From Vitrella brassicaformis (lineage: Eukaryota; Sar; Vitrellaceae), in NCBI GenBank assembly GCA_001179505.1, contig CDMY01000354.1, positions 68,743-104,650 on the forward strand: a stretch of 35,908 nucleotides of DNA, written 5' to 3'. Position 1 is the stretch's first letter. Each line of letters begins with the position of its first letter. The notes beneath the pieces are model-generated. The model saw nothing but the letters and a program-made list of their open reading frames with translations, searched no databases and had not been told where the DNA came from. Positions 1 through 10,700 of the stretch are shown here, piece by piece. The translations under genes were made by a program, and so were the position numbers.

Positions 1-3
1 TGT

Positions 4-33
<30 letters not shown>
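4..33. repeat. 30-nt poly-G tract at the window edge
   Basis: There is an uninterrupted run of 30 G on the plus strand. On the minus strand it is poly-C, starting four bases into the intron after the last visible amine oxidase exon (donor GTTACC). It is therefore intronic, not coding. A homopolymer this long next to a window edge may also mark a sequencing or assembly limit. Confidence 0.9.
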
Positions 34-34
<1 letters not shown>

Positions 35-37
35 AAC

Positions 38-264
38 CTGTTGGCCGCCGAAAAGATACTTGGGTCCTGCTTGCAAAAACAGCTCAGTGCCCCTCATGGT
101 GGGAGTAGACGAGCCCATCAAGTACTTCATCCGGCACTCCTTCTCGAATCGCCTGTTCTCGGCCAGCCGTCGCGCGACGGTGGCCTTCTCCTTCATGGCC
201 TTGATCTCGTCCTGCCCTCTGTAGCCACCTCGCGTCATGTCCCACGTGAGCGAGCCTGACCCAC

Positions 265-295
<31 letters not shown>

Positions 296-977
296 GGAAA
301 GAGGGGGAGAGTGGCGTGTGCTGTGTGTGTCTAAGGGGTCGGCCAGTTACTGGTGAAGGTGTATTTGCATCGTGAGAGGGTCGACTTCCGGTAGGCAGCC
401 AGCAGCGCAGCACTGACAGCCACACAGACACACAAACAGACAGACAGACAGACAGACATCGACGCATCCAAGGACAGGGCGGCTGTGCGCGCGTGTCAGC
501 TCATTTCTTACGCCGACTGGTATCCCGCCTGGCCGCAGTATTTGAAGTCGAACGCCGTCCACTCTTTGGGGTCGCGGGCAGTGTTGTTGACGCGGAACGA
601 AAGGGGCACTGGATGCACGAACGCCACCTGACACACAGACACAGACACAGACACACGTAAGGAGACTACTGACTAGAGCCGGCGGGCTGTCGTCTCGTCA
701 AGAAGGTCACCTCTTCGTGCGCCTCATCGGGGAACCACATCAGCAGCGTCCGACTGATCCGTGAGGCGTCCGTCGACTGGATGTCGGCACGGAGGAAGCC
801 GCCAACTACGCCCATCTGACACACGCACACCCACACGCGTGGCGCGACCCTTCAACCTGTGATTGCCGACCTACCTTGGGGTCCCAGGAGTCGAATTGCG
901 GCCAGACGTTGCCGAACGACTCGGTCAAGACCTCCTCAAGCTCAGCCAACGTACGGTTTACAAACCATTCCTCGCTG

Positions 978-1012
<35 letters not shown>

Positions 1013-1947
1013 GCGGGGAGAATATCCATCGCTTGCCTGAGTGCGTGTGTGAGTGTGTGTGTGGTGTGTGTGTGCGTGCATCACCGACCGTGCGTTGAAC
1101 ACGGCCTGCCCAGGTCTCCGTGTGTATGTGATGTGGCCGTCGTCCGTGAGCTGGGTGATGGGGCTGCCGGCAGGAATGGAAGGCTCGTCGCGACTTCCCT
1201 CGATCGGCCCAACCTTCACCTCAACCAAATCAGGCGCAGAACGGCCCTCGCGGACCACAGTCACTGCACCCACCACCGACCCACAGCAGCCAGACACACA
1301 CAGGAAGGACAAGTGCTCGTGCGTCTCTTGTCGCGAGGCTGGCGTGACTGACCTTTCGCATATCTCGGCGGCGGTGTGTCGGTAAGGCCATCGACATACT
1401 GCAGCGCCTCGCTCTTCAGCGGGTGGTACAGGGCCACCGCCTCCGGCCCCTCGGCATAGTTGAGCCCGTCGGTGGGATCGTACACGGCAGCCACGCCCAT
1501 TTCCTTGCCCACATGGGCCAGCACACACTTGATCTCCGCCGGCGACAGCTCGTCAAAGATCACATTGCGGTCTCGGTCTTCCCCGCTCCACACCGCACTG
1601 AACACCGGCGGCGGCACCGATGCGCTCGACACGCCCCTCTCGCCGCCCCCCGGTGTGGTGAACGGGATGCTGGGAATCGTCATTGACGAGCCACTGAGTG
1701 TGGAAACGGCGTAAGTGACGAGGCTGCCGACCGCCGCGCCCAGCACGATGCAGCCCGCCATGAGCATCCCCGTCCGCAGGCGGCTCTTGCGCTGGATCTG
1801 CCCCACCAGCGGCCTGGCCTCCCCCACCATGTGGCCGTCATCCCCCTCCCCAGCCTCCGTCGGCGGCCTCGTTTCTGCGACGCGGGTCATCTCACTGTCG
1901 TCGCTCTTGACGCCGTTGTAATGCGCAGCATAGGCTCCCTCGGGCAT
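38..1947 (-). CDS. copper-containing primary amine oxidase, N-terminal half (partial at left edge)
   Basis: Exons on the minus strand: 1353-1947, 1089-1263, 875-974, 711-815, 512-627 and 38-218 (424 codons). The gene continues past the left edge. Residues 1-58 are hydrophilic. Residues 60-82 form one hydrophobic segment after a basic stretch, so a type II signal anchor is likely. From about residue 128 the protein matches the small N-terminal domains of copper amine oxidases: FDELSPAEIK at 131-140, a hydrophobic strand ending in HPLKSEALQYVDG, then VEVKVGP, FVNRTLAELE, and a DPKEW...YCGQAGYQS strand pair like that of animal AOC3. The family oxidises primary amines to aldehydes, peroxide and ammonia using Cu and topaquinone. 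The catalytic barrel, TPQ tyrosine and copper histidines would lie off the left edge, so activity cannot be judged. The start is the first ATG of the open frame. The last exon uses a CTACAG acceptor, chosen because it alone keeps phase with the preceding GGC|GTAAG donor. Confidence 0.8.
262..296. repeat. compound (CA)n(GA)n microsatellite in an amine oxidase intron
   Basis: A CA run passes directly into a GA run. On the minus strand it reads (TC)n(TG)n, upstream of the acceptor of the last visible amine oxidase exon. The same compound repeat occurs in unrelated introns at 978-1011 and 7756-7787. Confidence 0.85.
436..459. repeat. (ACAG)n tetranucleotide repeat
   Basis: Six ACAG units lie in the amine oxidase intron between exons 512-627 and 38-218. 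Matching GACA/TGTC runs sit in introns of two other genes at 14946-14971, 20943-20964 and 28050-28070. Confidence 0.85.
978..1011. repeat. (CA)n(GA)n microsatellite forming a 3' splice tract
   Basis: Read on the minus strand, this is (CT)n(TG)n running straight into the CAG acceptor of the amine oxidase exon at 875-974. It takes the place normally held by a polypyrimidine tract. A TG-rich stretch at about 1043-1080 lies in the same intron. Confidence 0.85.
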
Positions 1948-2138
1948 CCTCCTGTCGGCGATGAGTGGGAGTCGATGCGCAAAGCACTGATGAATAGATC
2001 TGCCGACAGTAGTGACTGCTGGTCAGTTGGGGAAGGCGGAATGACGCCGAAGGGGAGGAAATCGGGAGATCTGCACGCTCAGCTCGCAGAATTTTTGAGC
2101 TCGCCTTTGTCGAGGCAGAGGAGGTCCGAGGGGCGAAG
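1948..2138. promoter_or_regulatory. 191-bp divergent intergenic region
   Basis: This interval separates the start codons of the amine oxidase (minus) and the 113-aa protein (plus), so it must hold both 5' UTRs and both core promoters. No TATA box or other known motif is obvious. The promoter role is inferred only from gene orientation. Confidence 0.5.
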
Positions 2139-2637
2139 ATGAGTCTGCTCCGGACGCGCAGCAAGACTGTGGCGCGTCTGCCGACGCGCCGGACCTCAAA
2201 TTATGATCAGCGCCGGCTTGGTAAGCCGCGGGGAGGAGCAGCAGGGAGGGAATGCTCTGTGCATCATATTAGCGAGGCAGGCACCGCACTGGCAGACAGA
2301 TAGGCTGGGCGTGCACGCGTCCTCCCCTCTCCCTTTCCCCATCGTGTGTTGTGTTGGCTTGTGTGTGTGTTGTGCAGGTCGTTACCCGGTGCCGTCTGAG
2401 GACGTGGTGTGGTGGGAGAACCGTTTCCAAGTGCCGGGCGGCCAGTGGGAGCACGTGGTGAGCCCGTTCCAGCTGAAGCTGTGGTTCGACTGGGCCCAGA
2501 AGTTCCCCGTCCGCTGGTACAGCCGCCTCAGCGTGTGGTTCTGGCAGTGGACATACCCCGCCATCATCTTCTACGGCGGCTACTTCAAGTGCTGCTACGA
2601 GGTCGACCAGTCCATCAAGGCCAAGTTCTGGTACTAA
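2139..2637 (+). CDS. 113-aa tryptophan-rich single-span protein, probable mitochondrial membrane subunit
   Basis: Exons 2139-2220 and 2378-2637 join in phase (CTTG|GTAAGC ... TGTGCAG|GT), giving 113 residues and a TAA stop. The first 28 residues hold many Arg, Thr and Ser and almost no acids (MSLLRTRSKTVARLPTRR), which resembles a mitochondrial presequence. The rest is rich in Trp, Tyr and Phe, with amphipathic helices (QLKLWFDWAQKF) and one hydrophobic segment at about residues 80-98 (VWFWQWTYPAIIFYGGYF). The C-terminus is KAKFWY. I do not recognise the family. Size and composition suggest a small accessory subunit of a respiratory complex or ATP synthase, which is inference only. The start is the first in-frame ATG and shares a short divergent promoter with the amine oxidase. 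Confidence is high that this is a gene and low for its role. Confidence 0.75.
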
Positions 2638-3368
2638 TCGACACACATACCGACAGACACGCACATACACAGACAGAGGGAGGGCTCTGTGCATCGGAAC
2701 GTGGCTCTGGTTTTTTGCTTTTGGCCGTGGCGTGAGAGAGAGGGTGGGGTGGGGTGCCGTCGGAGTGGTGTGTCGTGAGATGGCTGGGTGTCTGGTGTTT
2801 CAATGCCCATGTTTGGGCGTGACTGGTTTGTATGGCGCATCGATGTGTGTGGTCAATTTGACCCCGGCGAGCATCGACAACCGTTGCGGTCTGCACCGGC
2901 TGCTTCGGCTGACGATGGTGGGCGGCGAAGGATTGACCACCCATGTGACGATGCCTTGGAGTCACACAGATGGAAGTGTGTGTGTCTGTATGCACCCCGT
3001 ATCACGGCCATCTGTCTGTGGGTGGGATCGGTGGCAAACAGGCTGATCTCGATCATGCGGCTGACTGGCTGGATGTGCGTGAGGTGTTGCCGGCTCGAGA
3101 CTCTCTGTAGTGAACCAATGGGGAGATGTAGGCGTAGTGGGCCTCTCGTGTATGTCGCTCGATGTGCAAATGTTTGATGCGGACACACGAGCGGTGGATG
3201 AAGCGACGCTGTGCGTGGATCAGAAGAAAAGCGCTCCACGTGCGACAGTCTGCGCGCTGAAAATCTCTGCTGCTGCTGCTCCGATCTGCTCGAGAGGGAT
3301 ATCTGATCTTCGGTGACTTTGAGGAGTTGGATGCAGCCCGCAACCGCCCTCGTCTCGCTCTCTTTCTC
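2638..3368. other. gene-free interval between two plus-strand genes
   Basis: About 730 bp carry the 3' flank of the 113-aa gene and the 5' flank of the next gene. Open frames here are short or antisense, lack family signatures and do not fit a splice plan. The frame entering the next gene is open from 3261 but has no ATG before 3369, so an upstream 5' exon in this interval cannot be excluded. Confidence 0.55.
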
Positions 3369-6300
3369 ATGCAAGGCGTCGTGCGTCCCTTGCTGCTGCG
3401 GGCATCGTCACTCCGGCAGGAGATCCGCGCAGCCTGCGCAGCCAGGAGGCGCGACGACATCGACGTGCTGCTGGCGGAGGTCATACGAGTCTACACACTC
3501 CCCCAGCCCACCACCGACACCACAAGCTCAGCTGCGCGCTCATCGTCAGGACCACCCGAGCTCAATGGCTCATCAGCAGCACCTACTAGTAGTGGCTCTC
3601 TCTTGAATGGGTCATTGAGTGTGACCGCTCAACAGCAGCCGACCGCCACTGCGGAGCTGATAGAGATCGTCAAGGACGTGGCGCGTCAGCGGCAGCCCGC
3701 CCCACAGTTCTGGAAGTTCGTCACGACAGAGGCCGCGAGGCTCGCTGAAGACGGCAAGAAGGGGCAGAGTCCAGGGGAGAGTCAGGGGGAGGGGGACGGC
3801 CTGCTGGCGGCCCTGCAGCTCGTCTACTGGGCCCTGCAGGCCGGGAGTGGGAACGCCCTGAACGCTGAGCTGCCCGAGCTCTACCGCCGGCTGTCCAAGC
3901 AGCTCAACACTGACAGCTCCCCTCTGTCGAGGTCGCCCGAGTCGGCCATGTGGCTGCTGCAGGTGTCGTCCATCATCAAGCCGGCGCCCTCGACCGACGC
4001 ACTGCGTGTGGCGGTTCAGTTCCTGCAGGACCACGTCTACATCTACGACGCGGCGCAGTGTGTGGCGGTGCTGCGGCATTTGTCGTCGATGCAGTGGCCC
4101 GCTGTGGAGCTGGTGCAGGCCATGATGCGGCGGCTGGGGGGGATGCTGGACGACCTCCGCCCCTATGACATGGCCTGGTGTGCCTACGCCCTGGCGCACC
4201 TGCGGGAGGTCAGCGACACCTTCCTGCACGCGCTGTCCCAGGCCTTTATTGCCCAGATGCACAACACCCGCCCGAGCGACGTGTCCAGGTTTCTGACCGC
4301 TTTAACGCGGATGGGTGGCAAGTACGCGATGGAGCTGGGATGGGGGAAGGTGTGCACGGTAGACGCCATCGGTGTCTGTGTGTGTGTTGGGCGGGCTGTT
4401 GCAGTGACGAGGGCATCTTGGAGCGTTGTGCTGAGCGGATCTGTGCGTGGGACGTGTCGATGCGTGAGTCGCCTGACGACTGGACCACCCTGACCAGCAT
4501 CGTCGAGGCTTTCAGCAGGCTCAACTACTCACACATTGCCTTCCTCAGGTACGTCGGTGCATGACACACATCGACCGCAACACACACAGTCACACACAGA
4601 GGGACACCTAGGCACCCACGACGCGTGTGTGTGTGCGTGTTGGGTGTGGTTCGTTCGTTGGTTCTGTCTTTCAGTCACGTGATGCCTCATCTGACGCGTC
4701 TTGCTGCCGACGTGGACGACGTCAACAAAGTGATGCCGCTGTGGTGCAACGTGTGGCGCCTGGGGGTCAGCGAGCCACTCACACATGACCAGCAGTTGCG
4801 GCCATTCGTTGCCTTTGTGTCGTCATGTTTAGGTGTGGGATGGCCCGTTGCGAGGGGCGCTGAGGCGAAGGGCCATGACTGAAGTGGACCAGCTTGACGT
4901 GCCTGTGAGCCCACGCAGCCCATCCGATGGTCATCTTCCTGCTTGCTCACGAGTGGGCCTTCATTGTCTCCTCTCAGGGCATGGCCAGGGCGACTGAACT
5001 CTGCTACAGCTACTTAGGTACACACACACACGCAAACACAAACACACACAGACACATATAACAAGACGCACCATCGAGCCCCCCTGGCTGTGTCAGGTTT
5101 CTCGGACCTGCCTCTGTTTGTGGGTCTGATGCGGTCGACATGGGGCCGCAGCGAGTGGCTCGAGAGGTTCCGTGCGTCCGCCACGCCACAGCCCTACTAC
5201 GGCCACAACAACAGGGAGCGCAAGGAGCGCGAGGCCCAGGCCAAGAACATATCCATGCTGGGGAACAACACATGGGTGAGAACCGAGCTTATGGGACGAG
5301 CTTGCGGGTGTGGATCGAGCCCATCCGAGGCGTTTGTGTATGTGTCATCAGACCGCCTTGCACTGCCTGACGTGTCTGCCGAGCTGCAACGAAGGGCCCA
5401 GCAACGGGGCCCTGTGGGAGCAGGCCTCACTCGACGACCTGAGCCGCCTGCAGACGCTGATGGCCGACCTGCCCACCGGCAAAAAGGTGAGAAGGGCGGC
5501 AGCTGGGGGAGAGGCGGACAGGTCGAGGGAAATGCAGAGGTGTGTAGGCGTGTGTGTGTGTATTGCTCAACCAAGTCAGGGGGACGATCGTATGAGCTCG
5601 ACGTTCCACGAAGAGGTCCTCAAGGCCATGCCCCTGCGGCTGCAGCAAGGTGCACACACATACACAACCACAACCACCCACACCCCCGATATGCCTGCCT
5701 GCCTGTCTGTCTGGCTGGCTGTGGTCGATCTCTCAGCGACGACAAACGAGGTGCGTGCGTCCAAGTACCTGTTGGACTTGGTGCTCCCTCCCTCAGCGAC
5801 CACACTTATCCCGCCAGATCCACCCCACACCTCCGCAGAACCTGACGACTATGGCCGATATGACCACAACGAGGTCACCCTCCACTCTGACAGTGAGAGC
5901 TTTGAGGGCGATAGCGACGGCGGCAACACCACCACCAGTGGCCGGCAGATTGCGCGTGTCAAGCAGCTGGTGCAGCTGCATCGTGCGGGCATTCTGTCCA
6001 CCGAGCTGTCACCGTCATGCACGGTGTCCGCCATCGTCATCCCCGACACTGCTGTTGGTGAGTCCAGTGACGACGGCAGCGTGTGGCGCCTGGCGCGTGA
6101 CAAGCTGCTCACTGCCAAGCCCCCACGGCCCTTTGACACCATCGACGTCCATCGGGGACACATCCAGCGGGCGGTCGTCCGCTACGTGAACAAGGTCATC
6201 GCCGTGTTTGAGCTGCGACCGCCTAATCCACACAGACAGCGGCAAAAGAATAACAAGGAGAACAAAGGCGACCAGCGGCAGCCAGAGGGACAAGCTGATC

Positions 6301-6806
6301 AATCTGACTCAGAGGTCGCCGGCGAGACCAACACAGCCGCAGACACCGAAGAGACAACAGTGGAGGCGCCCGAGCCACAGTCTGAAGAGCCCTCACAGCA
6401 GAGTGAGGCTGATGCTGCAGCAGCAGCAGCTGAGGCACGACCTCCCCAGCCCAAGAAGTGGACCTTGAAGGTGCGGCACGACGTCATGTGTGCGCCTGAG
6501 CAGCACATGGATTTCTTACAGAGGGAGATGACCAAGAAATGGACGAGAGCACACAACAGAAAAGGCAATACCAGCGACAAAGGACAGCAGCAGCAGGAGC
6601 ATGACCCTCCGGCAGGCAGCGTGTTGTCTGTGAGTGTTGACCCTCTGTTTGTGCGTGTGCACGTGTGTGAGGGCGACGAGCTCTACGCCAAGTGCGACCT
6701 GCTCGTCGACGAGATCACGAAGCCCTCGGGTGGCAGCAAGAAGAGCAAAAAGAAGAGGGGCATGGGCGAGAGTGAGGATGACGGGGGGTCAGATGAGGAC
6801 ACATGA
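3369..6806 (+). CDS. helical-repeat protein, HPR/FASTK-like organellar RNA-binding candidate
   Basis: Exons 3369-4321, 4405-4548, 4675-4765, 4833-4904, 4978-5017, 5097-5275, 5352-5486, 5580-5649 and 5737-6806 give 917 aa. The N-terminus is basic and poor in acids (MQGVVRPLLLRASSLRQ), like an organelle-targeting peptide. From about residue 190 to 480 there are repeated helical hairpins with the spacing seen in heptatricopeptide/FASTK-type alpha-solenoids, for example DVSRFLTALTRMGG and IVEAFSRLNYS. The second half (from about 562) has an Asp/Ser-rich segment, a globular stretch (DTIDVHRGHIQRAVVRYVNK), a Gln/Glu/Ala-rich linker, and a Lys-rich tail ending in an acidic DDGGSDEDT. I see no RAP domain, which often ends such proteins, so the assignment is by solenoid pattern only. 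Exon 1 could instead end 11 codons later; I chose the donor AA|GTACG because it keeps repeat spacing. RNA binding in a plastid or mitochondrion is inferred. Confidence 0.65.
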
Positions 6807-7522
6807 TGGAGAGATGGAGTGGCGGACTCTCCCAATGGAATGTGTGTGTCATGTGAATACCGACCAGTCATTGTGTATTTATTTGTGTGCCGTTCATATG
6901 GGGCGCCCTCTAGCTAGACGTTCAAGTTAGACATTCAAGACCCCACACAGAGAGACGCAAAGCCGCTGTATATGGCGGTGCGGTGCCCGAAGGAAAGCAC
7001 TTCTTTCACGTGTGCGTGTGTGTATGTCATGATGCTGTCTGTGTGGTGTTTCCCGGTCTCTGCAACGACGTCTCCTCTTCTACTCCGTTGAGTGCAAGTC
7101 CCTCAGTGCGATGGACACCCTACACACACACACACGCACACGCGCACACTCACACACGGCATAGAGTGTCTCCCATCCTCATATGGATGAATCGACACGC
7201 ACACACATGATGGCTGGTGTTCGTTCCCGTAAGTGACTACTCGGCGGATAGCAACACGCACCCTACCCCACAAGTACACGAAATGAGCCAGCGACACCGA
7301 CTTCGCTAACCCTCCATGCGTGCGGCGTAGTGGGCGAACTGCGGCAGTCGGAAACGTCGCGCCAACCAGTGTGACAGCAAAACACAAACATACCCGCCCT
7401 CCCTCCCCCCATCCTTCCCTCCCAGCCCAGCGCCGAAAAGCGTCGCGTACACGGAAATGGACGCATGTAAGTTGCGGCAGTGACTTGTGACAAACGAATG
7501 TGTGTATCGTATCGTGCATCAA
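6807..7522. other. convergent 3' flanks
   Basis: This 716-bp interval lies between the stop codons of the helical-repeat gene (plus) and the dynein gene (minus). It contains a CA-rich microsatellite near 7121-7160 and otherwise nothing I can assign. It presumably holds both 3' UTRs. Confidence 0.6.
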
Positions 7523-7755
7523 TCAGTCGTCGGCCATGAGGAGAGCAACACCGGCCAAAATCCACTTCTTGGGGTCCTCGTCGGGGTCCATCCTGACGCA
7601 CGACGGCACACCAGAGACACACATGAGACACAGCGGGCAATGGATCTCGCGGTGAAGCATACATACCTGAGGTTTGCGGTTGTGACATAGGTGGGTCCTC
7701 TCATGGACGTCACATACAGGGGGCAGCGGTACATGCTGTCCCACGACATCTCCTG

Positions 7756-7787
<32 letters not shown>

Positions 7788-10700
7788 CACGAAGGGAAGA
7801 CAACTCGAGACCTCCCCTTGTTTGTGTTTTGTGTGTGAGAGACCTTGTTGGTGACGGCGAAGACATGGATGACGGGCATGAGTGGGTGCAGTTCCTTGGG
7901 CTTGGAATCGACGAGCTGCCCCTCGGACCCCGACTTGCCGTCCTCCCACGCACAGCCCTCCAGGTACAGCCCGTTGATGTACACGCCCTCCTCGGGGCCC
8001 GACGACACCTCGTCCGCTGTCTTCATCGACGTCACCGTCCATCTACACACACACAAATGGATGTGCAGGTGCACAAAAATGGGTGGGTGATAGGGGGAGT
8101 GGCCAGCTGTTTTGTCTACAGTGTCTGTCACCCAGGCACCGACCTGAGCGTCATGTCGTCGAGTGGGAGTCCGTTCTTTCTGGCCGTCACCTGGGTCACG
8201 GCCGTCAGGAACGACATCGGGTTGAACAGGCCTGCCACAAAGAGAGAGAGAGACACACACACTCACTCACATGAGACCTCCCTCCCTGGGTGTGAAAGTG
8301 ACACGAGAAAGGATCACCTGAGACCCACAGTGACGGCAGGAGGTCGAGAGCGTCGGTCCACGCCACCAGCTGCTTGACGCGCTCCAGGAGGTCGTTGAAC
8401 CTTCGTATCACTCAACACAGACTCGATACATGATCAAGACGGCCTGTGCCTAGCCCACCATGGGACGAGACTCTTCTTTGAGAAGTAGGCCTTCTTCTCC
8501 CAGGTCCCCGGGACTCTGTTGATGACGAGGCTGTTGGACAACTGCTCCATCGCCTCGCTGATGTTGAGCGCGCCCGCCAGACCCAGCTGCAGCTCCGTCA
8601 AGCTGAACCGGATCTCGCCCAGCAACTCTGTAGATGGAAACGGACTTTCAGATAATGCTGGGGTGCGATACTGCCGCCCTCGTGTGTTTCTTTATCTGGT
8701 CAGGAGCTGACCGTTCATGCGCTCGGCCTCCTGCAGGGAAACGACAATGTACGGCGTGAGTTCCTTGACCTTGCTCTTGATCTCGACGATGTCGAAGTTG
8801 TTGGGCAGCCGCCCCAGGAAGTCCTCAATCACGCCCTTGACGATGTCCTCCTTCTTGGTCCCGCCGCCCCCACCGCCACTCCCGCCAGACACGCCCTGAA
8901 TGGTGTCGAAGATCATCTCACTCTGCTGAGTCAGGTAGCCGATCTCGGCATTCGGGTGAAGGCCGAAGATCTGATGGATGCGGAGAGGAGAGAGGAGACA
9001 TGGACAGTGCGGAGGGCCTTGGAGGGTGTGTGTGTCTTGTCTACCGGTGGGGACTCGAGAGGGAGCTTCTCTTCGATGTATTTGGCGTATCCGGCGTAGT
9101 CGAGTTTGGTCGAGTCGGGAGACTTGAAGTTGGGCCCTGACAAATGCGACCAATGTGGTGTATCCATGCGTCCATGCGTCTGGTGTGGGGGGTGTGTACC
9201 GAGATTGAATGTGCCAGAGAAGAGCTCCGGGACGATCAGTGTCTCGAGGTAGGTGTTGTTGGTGCGGCGATCCCAGGCGTCGGTGATGTGGCCGCCGTAC
9301 ATGATCTCGCCGAAAATGTAACGGATGTCCTCATACGGCACCTGGTCATACCTGCGAACACACAGATCGACAGCAGAGACACATCCCATGAACGACTCGA
9401 GCTGCCTCTCTCCCCATCTCTCTCTATCTGTATGACTTTTCAAGGTAGTTTCTGAGCACATCTCCGCAGATGGTGAGGTCGCCATCGTTGAACTGGTATG
9501 GCCGCGACCAGCCCCAAGTGCCGAACTTCTTGCGTCCCAAAATGAGGGAGTGGAAGAAGCACAGGGCGAACAGCATCGCCTTGAACTCCTTGGGCTTCGA
9601 CACCGTCTCGAGTTGGGACTGAACAGACACAAAATGGCAGCATAGGTGTGCGTGTGCATCAGGCAGGGATGCTGGATGGCGCCCTTACTGGTGTGAATTT
9701 GGAGAACGCTCTTCGGAGGTTGGCCTTGAGGTCCTGCGGTGCCTCGTCGGCTATCTTGATGCACTTCTGGAGGATGCTCTCTGGGATGATCTTCATGTCG
9801 GACATGGCGGGGGGCTCTGACGAAACGATGCACCTGAACTCTGGCACACAGTATTCCGTCACCAGCTCCAGGGACCGCTCGAAACTCTGACCACACAAGA
9901 GAAGGAGACACATACAAATGACATCACCCGCGCAGGCCATTGATGTGCTCATCACCTTCAGCCATGACTGCATGAGGTGGACGTTCTGTAGCATGACCCA
10001 GCCCCCCTCCTTGGCGGCCTTCTCGAGCGCATGCACGGCCACCTTCTCCTGCCCCTGGCCCATACTGATGTTGACGAACTTGCCGTTGGCCTCGGTGCAG
10101 CCGACCGACTTGGCTGTCTTCTCGACAGCCGGGGTGGGGTCCACACCGGGGAAGAGCACGAAAAACATGGGGGTGTAGCAGTCGGTCTCCTTGTACGTGG
10201 CCTCGATGTCGAAAGGCTGCTGCTCGATGTAGTGGGCGCCCATGGCCTGGTACACGAACTCCTTCAGAGCAGACATCAGGCGGTCCGGCCGGAGGGCCCG
10301 CAGGAGGAGTAACCTGTGGAAGTCTCCCAGGCCTCGGAAGGAGCGGGGCAGCTCCGTCACCTCTGCCTTCTCCTCTGAGTACCACCTGGCACAGACAAAC
10401 AGACAAGCGCGTGCATGGAGAGGAAAGGTGAATATCCTGTCCATGTGCGTGGTGCGTGCTGACTTTCTCCATCCGAGCGAGTCTTGCTCGAGGTTCTGGA
10501 GCAGTGCGGCGTTGTTGTTCTTGAAAGCGGACAGCTGCTCGAGGGTCTTGCAGCACCCCCACATGCCCTCGGTCATCCAGGTCTTGCAGTTCTCGGGCAT
10601 GGGAGGGGCGCTCGGGTCGGGCTTGTTCTGGACCAGCATCGTCACCTCCAGCTCGTCTACCTTGCCCTGCCGCACAAGAATCCTGAACGTCAGCATTGTC

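Noticed and set aside
436-459. Possible CRISPR-like or minisatellite array
   Set aside because: It is a simple tetranucleotide microsatellite inside an intron, without spacers or longer repeat units.
2853-3374. 173-codon minus-strand open frame in the 2638-3368 interval
   Set aside because: No family signature, Ser/Arg/His-rich composition, no splice partners, and it overlaps the 5' part of the plus-strand gene.
4322-4404. Alternative exon end adding KYAMELGWGKV to the helical-repeat protein
   Set aside because: In phase but it disturbs helical-hairpin spacing. The upstream donor gives RMGGNDEGILERC, matching the other repeats. Not fully excluded.
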